10,207 nt of DNA, from the NCBI GenBank assembly GCA_030618945.1, contig JAUXCI010000066.1:1-10207 (forward strand), given 5' to 3'. A program made the position numbers and the translations under genes. How positions within the stretch are numbered: position 1 is the first letter of the stretch; the number at the start of each line of letters is the position of its first letter. This document shows, one piece after another, positions 5,389 to 10,207 of the stretch. The DNA comes from Flavobacteriaceae bacterium (GTDB lineage: Bacteria > Bacteroidota > Bacteroidia > Flavobacteriales > Flavobacteriaceae). Under the pieces are notes generated by a model, which was given only the letters and a program-made list of their open reading frames with translations, made no database searches and was not told the DNA's origin.

Positions 5389-6897
5389 ATGCTTCGTTAT
5401 TTGTTTTTTCTTGGGATTGCTCTTTTATCATTAATGTCATGTGATAAGGATCCTTTTGAAAGCTCTCCCAGTACAGGTGAATTATTTTTTTCTAAGGATA
5501 CTGTATTTTTAGATACTGTATTTACTAATATCAGTTCCAGTACGAGTGCCTTTAAGGTCTATAATAGAAGTGGTACTAATATTAATATTCCAAGTATCCG
5601 TTTGGGAAGAGGCCAGAATTCGTTTTACCGACTTAATGTCAATGGCATATCCGGGAAAGCTTTTGAAAATGTTTCTGTTCTTAGCAAAGACAGTATTTTC
5701 GTTTTTATTGAAGCAACGATAGATTTTTCTCAAGTTACCGACCCTATTTATACTGATTCCATAGTTTTTGATCAGGGAACAAACCAGCAGGATGTAAAAT
5801 TGGTTACCCTTGTTCAGGATGCCTATTTTTTGTATCCCAAAAAGGATGACCAAGGTATAAAAGAGAAGATCGTTCTTGGCGAAAATGAAGAAGGAGAAGA
5901 AATTACCGTAGACGGATTTTATTTGGATGGAAATCAGGTATGGGGAAATGATAAACCCTATGTTATTTATGGTTATGCAGGCGTAAGTCAAGGGAATAAA
6001 CTAATTATAGAGAAAGGTGCCAGGATTTATTTTCACGCTAATTCCGGCTTGTTGGTTGAAAAAAACGCCAGTCTTAAGATAAAGGGTACCCTAGAAGAAA
6101 AAGTACTCATAACAGGAGACAGGTTGGAGTCATTTTATAAAGATATTCCAGGGCAATGGGGCACCATATGGCTTAGGGCTGGAAGCAAGAATCACGAAAT
6201 AGACCACACTTTAATTAAAAACAACACCTTAGGGATTCTCATGGATTCTATTGGGGGAAGCCTGGGACCAACCTTAAGGATTAATAATACGGAGATCTAT
6301 AATACCTCAAATTTTGGTTTGCTGGGCAGGTCAGCGCATATTAGCGGGACGAACGTGGTCATTGGAAATAACGGGCAGTCCTCACTGGCTTGTACCCTTG
6401 GAGGTACATATAACTTCATTCATTCTACTTTTGCCAACTATTGGAGTGGCAGTATCAGAGAGTATCCTACTGTATTGGTGAATAATTATCAAATGGTTGA
6501 AGGAGGTATTTTAAGCAACGATTTGGTGGCGGCAAACTTTAGCAATTGTATTATAGAAGGAAATAGAAACATTGAGTTTTTACTGGAAAAAAGTGAAGAG
6601 GCATCGTTTTCGTTTAATTTCAGGAATAATTTATTGAGATTCGATGATGCCAACGGGTTCTACGCTAACGACCCCCTATACGATTTTGATAATATCAATT
6701 TGTATCAGAATAATATTTTTAACGGGGAACCGGATTTTAAAGATATAAACGAAAATAATTTTCTTATTGGAGATGAATCTGATGCCAATTCTAATGCCTT
6801 CCTTCCGGCTTCAGAGCAGGTTCCTTTCGATATTTTAGGGGTAAAGCGCGTTTTACCGGCTGATATTGGAGCCTACCAGCACGTCACATTTGAATAA
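5389..6897 (+). CDS. Large lipoprotein with right-handed parallel beta-helix, probably surface exposed
   Basis: The 502-residue product starts with a lipoprotein signal (LFFLGIALLSLMS, then Cys18). The following DKDPFE is lysine/acid-rich, like the lipoprotein export signals described for Bacteroidetes, so surface exposure is likely. Residues about 28-145 form a beta-rich Ig-like region (DTVFLDTVFTN, AFKVYNRSGTNINI), resembling the domains found ahead of repeats in secreted Bacteroidetes proteins. From about 170 to 460 there are short beta strands rich in N, G and I/V turns (LIIEKGARIYF, LLVEKNASLKIKG, QWGTIWLRAG, HTLIKNNTLGILMDS, LRINNTEIYNTSNFGLLG), typical of a pectate-lyase-like parallel beta-helix. 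The end, DILGVKR...ADIGAYQ, is a common closing motif of such proteins. No catalytic residues of a known polysaccharide lyase can be assigned, so a binding or structural role is as likely as an enzyme. Second gene of a pair with the cyclotransferase. Confidence 0.8.
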   Translation: MLRYLFFLGIALLSLMSCDKDPFESSPSTGELFFSKDTVFLDTVFTNISSSTSAFKVYNRSGTNINIPSIRLGRGQNSFYRLNVNGISGKAFENVSVLSKDSIFVFIEATIDFSQVTDPIYTDSIVFDQGTNQQDVKLVTLVQDAYFLYPKKDDQGIKEKIVLGENEEGEEITVDGFYLDGNQVWGNDKPYVIYGYAGVSQGNKLIIEKGARIYFHANSGLLVEKNASLKIKGTLEEKVLITGDRLESFYKDIPGQWGTIWLRAGSKNHEIDHTLIKNNTLGILMDSIGGSLGPTLRINNTEIYNTSNFGLLGRSAHISGTNVVIGNNGQSSLACTLGGTYNFIHSTFANYWSGSIREYPTVLVNNYQMVEGGILSNDLVAANFSNCIIEGNRNIEFLLEKSEEASFSFNFRNNLLRFDDANGFYANDPLYDFDNINLYQNNIFNGEPDFKDINENNFLIGDESDANSNAFLPASEQVPFDILGVKRVLPADIGAYQHVTFE

Positions 6898-6909
6898 GTG
6901 TTTTTAAGA

Positions 6910-6999
6910 AAAACCAATTTAATGTTGACGAGTCGTTTTCCACCTAGCTTAAAATTAACTCTTTTAACTTTTATTTCTTCTACGGCGAAAATTGGTTTT
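6910..6999. repeat. Widely spaced inverted repeat in the 6898-7091 spacer
   Basis: AAAACCAATTT (6910-6920) and AAATTGGTTTT (6989-6999) are perfect 11-base complements separated by 68 bases. They could close a long-stem RNA downstream of the beta-helix gene, or be chance in AT-rich sequence. No intrinsic terminator with a U-run was found after the lipoprotein gene. Confidence 0.4.
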
Positions 7000-7051
7000 G
7001 TCCAATGATTAAAGAAGTGAAATTAACAAAAAGAAATGCTTAAAAATTTCA

Positions 7052-7059
7052 TATTTTTG
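7052..7059 (+). promoter_or_regulatory. Candidate -7 box for the SDR-sprT-GMP-DUF389 cluster
   Basis: TATTTTTG fits the Bacteroidetes -7 consensus TAnnTTTG and lies 32 bases before the SDR start. No TTTG-like -33 box lies at the right distance, so this is a weak call resting on position and one element. Confidence 0.35.
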
Positions 7060-7091
7060 GCTAAATATATAAAGGTTAAATCAAAGATTGG

Positions 7092-7784
7092 ATGGGCTCA
7101 AAGCGAATTATTGTCACAGGTTGCAGCAGAGGAATTGGATTAGAGCTAGTTAAGCACCTGGTTTCTCAAGGTCATGAGGTTTTGGCGCTTAGTCGAAATG
7201 TTGATGGTTTAAAAACGCTGGCTGAATTACATAAAGGATTACATCCCTTACAAACGGAGATAACCGAAACAGAAGGTCTTGATGCCGTTGAGAGATTTGT
7301 AAAAGCGTTTTGGGGAGAAATTGATGTTCTCATCCATAATGCCGGTACTTTGATGCATAAGCCTTTTAAGGAAACAACACTTGAGGATTTTATAAAAGTA
7401 TACCAGGTCAATGTGTTTGCCGTAGCAGAACTAACCCGGCGTTTAGAGCAATATTTCAAGCTGGGAAGCCATGTAGTTGCCATCAGCAGCATGGGCGGTG
7501 TGCAAGGCAGTCTTAAATTTGCCGGACTATCAGCCTACAGTTCTTCAAAAGCTGCCATTATTACCTTAATGGAATTACTGGCAGAGGAATATAAAGATAA
7601 AGGCATTTCCTTTAATACACTTGCGCTAGGGGCTGTTCAAACGGAAATGTTAAAAGAGGCTTTCCCTGATTATCTGGCACCCACAACCGCTTCCGAAATG
7701 GCTGAATACATCGCTGACTTTTCTTTAAAGGGAAATAAGGTATATAATGGAAAGGTATTGCAGGTATCCAATTCTACACCATAG
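7092..7784 (+). CDS. Short-chain dehydrogenase/reductase (SDR), classical type
   Basis: An NAD(P)-dependent cytoplasmic oxidoreductase of 230 residues with a Rossmann fold. The cofactor loop TGCSRGIG is at 9-16, the structural HNAG at 82-85, catalytic Asn107 (YQVNVFA), catalytic serine at S132/S133, and the YxxxK pair Y149/K153. R35 in ALSRN, after the second strand, hints at NADP(H) preference. The substrate loop after ALGAVQTEM (about 178-200) is short and the substrate cannot be told from sequence. ATG start. It is the first gene of a same-strand cluster with sprT-like, GMP and DUF389 genes (gaps 40, 7 and 35 bases). Confidence 0.93.
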   Translation: MGSKRIIVTGCSRGIGLELVKHLVSQGHEVLALSRNVDGLKTLAELHKGLHPLQTEITETEGLDAVERFVKAFWGEIDVLIHNAGTLMHKPFKETTLEDFIKVYQVNVFAVAELTRRLEQYFKLGSHVVAISSMGGVQGSLKFAGLSAYSSSKAAIITLMELLAEEYKDKGISFNTLALGAVQTEMLKEAFPDYLAPTTASEMAEYIADFSLKGNKVYNGKVLQVSNSTP

Positions 7785-7824
7785 TATTTGAATTGTCAGG
7801 ACCCTCGAAAAAGAAAATCATTAT

Positions 7825-8424
7825 TTGGAAACCAAGAATAAAATTTTAAGTGAATACCTTCCTGAAGCGGCAGTGGCAGAAGTGTTGAGCTTACTGGATA
7901 AGCACCCTTGTCATCTGAAGATTGTGAATAATAGGCGTACAAAACATGGCGATTTTAAAAGATATGCTGACGGCAAAATTCAAATCACCATCAACAATGA
8001 TTTGAACCCATACAGGTTTTTGCTTACCTTGATTCATGAGTTTGCACATTTAATAACTTTTGAGGAGTTTAAAAGGGTAAAACCACATGGCCAGGAATGG
8101 AAAAGAAATTTTAAACTGCTTATGTTGCCTTTTTTGAATCCGGATGTTTTTCCAGAGGATATTTTGGTGCAGCTGGCTCGTTATTTAATAAACCCTAAGG
8201 CCAGTAGTGATACCGATGTTAATTTGTCATTAAGGATGAGGGCATACGATGCGAAATCAAATAAAACCCCTATTTTTGAATTACCGTCTCAAAGTAAATT
8301 TCATTATAATAATAGAATTTATATCAAAGGAGAGAAGAGAAGAACAAGGTACGAATGTATTGAAGTTCAATCTGATAAAAAATATGTATTTCACCCTAAC
8401 GCAGAGGTGGATCTGATACCATAA
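7825..8424 (+). CDS. SprT-like zinc metalloprotease-type protein
   Basis: The 199-residue protein contains HEFAH (71-75), the zinc-binding HExxH motif, with a third ligand probably His88 in PHGQEW. This order (IHEFAHL..., then HGxxW about 13 residues on) is that of the SprT/Spartan domain. Spartan proteins cleave DNA-protein crosslinks, while the bacterial role is poorly known. The C-terminal half (about 140-199), with KRRTRYECIE and YVFHPNAEV, is a conserved basic beta region; the cysteine zinc-ribbon of SprT is lacking, as only Cys29 and Cys178 exist. The start is TTG at 7825: an in-frame TGA lies at 7789-7791, no ATG occurs between it and the core domain, and other frames are not coding. 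Seven bases separate it from the guanylyltransferase gene, so co-transcription is very likely. Confidence 0.88.
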   Translation: METKNKILSEYLPEAAVAEVLSLLDKHPCHLKIVNNRRTKHGDFKRYADGKIQITINNDLNPYRFLLTLIHEFAHLITFEEFKRVKPHGQEWKRNFKLLMLPFLNPDVFPEDILVQLARYLINPKASSDTDVNLSLRMRAYDAKSNKTPIFELPSQSKFHYNNRIYIKGEKRRTRYECIEVQSDKKYVFHPNAEVDLIP

Positions 8425-8431
8425 AAAAAAT

Positions 8432-9502
8432 ATGAACAAAAATTATTACGCCGTTATAATGGCAGGTGGAGTAGGTTCAAGGTTTTGGCCTGTAAGTACG
8501 CCGGACAACCCTAAACAATTTCATGACATGTTGGGCACAGGTGCCTCGCTCATTCAACAAACTTTTTACAGGCTCGAGAAATTGATCCCTTCAGAAAATA
8601 TTTTGATAGCCACTAATGAGAGGTACAAAGATTTAGTATTAAAGCATTTACCACAAGTTGATGAAAGTCAGTTATTATTGGAACCTGCGATGAGAAATAC
8701 GGCGCCTTGTATTTTGTACAGCGCTTTAAAAATTACCAGTACTGATGAAAAGGCGGTGATGATTGTGGCACCTTCTGACCATTATATTGAAGATGAAGCC
8801 GAATTTGTAAGAAATGTACAAAGCGCTTTTATCGAGTGTCAGCAAAGAGACGTGTTAATGACCTTAGGGATTAAACCCACCGGGCCAAATACGGGCTTTG
8901 GGTATATCCAATTTGAAAATGTAGAGGAGGAAGTTAAAAAAGTTAAAAACTTTACAGAAAAACCGGATCTGCCAACAGCGAAAAAATTCATTGAACAGGG
9001 AGATTATTTATGGAACGCTGGAATTTTTATATGGAGCGTAAAAAGTATCCTAAACTCCTTTAAAAAGAGTTTGCCCAAAATGTACAGCATGTTTGAAGAA
9101 GGCAATGCCTGTTGGAATACTTCAAAGGAAAGAGAATTTATTGCCGAGAATTATCCAAAGTCTGAGAATATTTCTATTGATTATGGTATCATGGAGAAGG
9201 CTGAAAATGTATTTGTCATGTCAACTGATTTTGGTTGGAACGATTTGGGCACCTGGGGTTCACTTTACGATAAACTGCCAAAGGATGCACAGAACAACGC
9301 CATTGTCAATGCCAAAAGTTTTTTTAGAGAGGCATCCAATAATATGGTTAGCACGCCTCCTGATAAGAAGATTATTGTAGAAGGGCTCAGTAATTACATC
9401 ATTGTTGACACAGAAGATACCATCATGATCTTCCCCAAGGATCATGAACAACAAATAAAACAGGTTTCCAAGATGGCAGAAGACCGATTTAAAGAAACCT
9501 AA
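8432..9502 (+). CDS. Mannose-1-phosphate guanylyltransferase (GDP-mannose synthesis)
   Basis: Makes GDP-mannose from mannose 1-phosphate and GTP in the cytoplasm; GDP-mannose feeds surface polysaccharide, protein glycan and GDP-fucose synthesis. The 356-residue length is that of the single-domain enzyme without the C-terminal isomerase domain of the bifunctional ManC/AlgA form. Motifs are the nucleotide-binding AGGVGSRFWPVSTPDNPKQF (11-30), EPAMRNTAP (84-92), APSDHYI (113-119), GPNTGFGYI (151-159), FTEKPDLP (174-181), the active-site WNAGIFIW (194-201), SIDYGIMEK (248-256) and GWNDLGTW (268-275). ATG start. It is the third gene of the cluster and 35 bases upstream of the DUF389 gene. A separate mannose-6-phosphate isomerase would have to lie elsewhere. 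Confidence 0.95.
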   Translation: MNKNYYAVIMAGGVGSRFWPVSTPDNPKQFHDMLGTGASLIQQTFYRLEKLIPSENILIATNERYKDLVLKHLPQVDESQLLLEPAMRNTAPCILYSALKITSTDEKAVMIVAPSDHYIEDEAEFVRNVQSAFIECQQRDVLMTLGIKPTGPNTGFGYIQFENVEEEVKKVKNFTEKPDLPTAKKFIEQGDYLWNAGIFIWSVKSILNSFKKSLPKMYSMFEEGNACWNTSKEREFIAENYPKSENISIDYGIMEKAENVFVMSTDFGWNDLGTWGSLYDKLPKDAQNNAIVNAKSFFREASNNMVSTPPDKKIIVEGLSNYIIVDTEDTIMIFPKDHEQQIKQVSKMAEDRFKET

Positions 9503-9537
9503 TTTTTAGTACATTTACTTAGCAAATTTAGTAATTC

Positions 9538-10207
9538 ATGGACGATATCAAAAAGGATCAGCTAGATCAGGATCAAAAATTAAAAGATCAAAAGTCGGAC
9601 GTTCAAAAGGAATTTAAGGGTTTCTTTCAAAGTATAAAAGAATATTTACCAGAGCTTTTAAGTATTAGAAAAGGAACGGATAAGGAAGCAACCGCAGCGA
9701 CTATACGAGAAGGAGTTTCTATAAAGGGGCAGACGGCCTGGATACTCGTTTTCTCAATATTAATTGCTTCGATCGGGTTGAATACCAGCTCCCCAGCCGT
9801 GGTGATAGGAGCCATGCTAATTTCTCCTTTGATGGGGCCAATTTTAGGAATTGGATATTCCATAGGTGTTAATGACGTGGATACCTTGAAGTCATCGGTG
9901 ATCAACTTTGGCTCCATGGTTTTTTTAAGTATTCTTACCTCATTTCTTTTTTTTAGTATTCCGATTTTTAGCGAGGCAACACCAGAAATTCTAGCCAGAA
10001 CCAGACCGGATGTTAGGGACGTCCTCATCGCTATAACGGGTGGACTAGCTTTGATCATTGCCATCAGCCGACCTAAGGCTCAATTTAACACTGTAGCCGG
10101 TGTAGCTATTGCTACTGCTTTAATGCCGCCCTTATGTACAGCTGGATTTGGTCTTGCCACAGGGCAGTTCAACTATTTTGGAGGTGCGATGTTTCTGTTT
10201 ACGATCA
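9538..10207 (+). CDS. DUF389 family membrane protein, 3' end outside the window
   Basis: The frame from the ATG at 9538 stays open to the window end (223 complete codons), although no complete gene can be seen. Residues 1-60 are very polar and probably cytoplasmic, with four Asp-Gln pairs in residues 7-18. Then follow hydrophobic segments at about 68-81, 86-110 (VVIGAMLISPLMGPILGIG), 122-144, 161-178 and 184-208 (VAGVAIATALMPPLCTAG), with a further segment starting at about 211. SSPAVVIGAMLISPLMGPI and ATALMPP are hallmarks of the DUF389 hydrophobic-domain family, whose function is unknown. An ATG with no Shine-Dalgarno is preceded by a weak TACATTTA box (9510-9517). It is transcribed with, or just behind, the guanylyltransferase gene. 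The complementary minus-strand frame is a shadow. Confidence 0.88.
   Translation, partial: MDDIKKDQLDQDQKLKDQKSDVQKEFKGFFQSIKEYLPELLSIRKGTDKEATAATIREGVSIKGQTAWILVFSILIASIGLNTSSPAVVIGAMLISPLMGPILGIGYSIGVNDVDTLKSSVINFGSMVFLSILTSFLFFSIPIFSEATPEILARTRPDVRDVLIAITGGLALIIAISRPKAQFNTVAGVAIATALMPPLCTAGFGLATGQFNYFGGAMFLFTI

Noticed and set aside
5509..5991. Minus-strand open frame of 160 codons within the beta-helix gene
   Set aside because: Composition and lack of recognisable features fit an antisense shadow; the plus-strand frame has a lipobox and beta-helix repeats.
6900..6914. GTTTTT/AAAAAC hairpin just after the beta-helix gene as a terminator
   Set aside because: The stem is 6 bp with a 3-base loop, nearly all A-T, and is not followed by a T-run.
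9627..10064. Minus-strand open frame of 145 codons
   Set aside because: It lies antisense within the DUF389 gene, whose plus-strand translation carries clear family motifs; the minus-strand protein shows none.

Overview
The window looks like ordinary chromosomal DNA from a marine or soil Flavobacteriaceae-type Bacteroidetes. The evidence is low GC with AT-rich spacers, no clear Shine-Dalgarno sequences, promoter boxes of the TAnnTTTG type, two TTG starts, a bacillithiol gene (bshC), a cysteine-free type B ribosomal protein L31, lipoproteins with Bacteroidetes-style lipoboxes, and a SprT / GDP-mannose / DUF389 neighbourhood. The genus cannot be fixed from the sequence alone. I see no transposase, integrase, phage gene, CRISPR array, tRNA or rRNA.

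Layout. Bases 1-854 are the C-terminal part of rimO (+). A 204-base spacer follows, with a short tandem repeat abutting a GC-rich palindrome. Bases 1059-2648 are bshC (+), which converges with a Nudix hydrolase on the minus strand (2650-3081); one base separates the two stops. A second minus-strand gene, 3170-3694, codes for an unrecognised HEPN-like protein and ends in a strong terminator. The spacer 3695-3912 carries a 16-base imperfect direct repeat. Then comes rpmE2 (3976-4227, minus), with a terminator, a promoter and a leader hairpin visible. Divergent from it is a pair of lipoprotein genes on the plus strand: a glutaminyl-peptide cyclotransferase (4366-5382) and a large parallel beta-helix protein (5389-6897). 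After a 194-base spacer, a plus-strand cluster runs to the end: SDR oxidoreductase (7092-7784), SprT-like protein (7825-8424), mannose-1-phosphate guanylyltransferase (8432-9502) and a DUF389 membrane protein (9538 to beyond the window).

How they fit together. Several genes are housekeeping: rimO and rpmE2 (ribosome), bshC (low-molecular-weight thiol), the Nudix protein (nucleotide or RNA 5'-end hydrolysis) and the guanylyltransferase (GDP-mannose for surface glycans). The two lipoproteins act at the envelope, probably on different sides of the outer membrane judging by the residues after their lipid cysteines. The SDR, SprT, GMP and DUF389 genes are tightly spaced and probably co-transcribed, but no shared pathway is evident. 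I found no convincing new defence or mobile system. The most open questions are the HEPN-like orphan with its repeat-bearing upstream region, the rpmE2 leader hairpin, and the palindrome/tandem repeat next to bshC.
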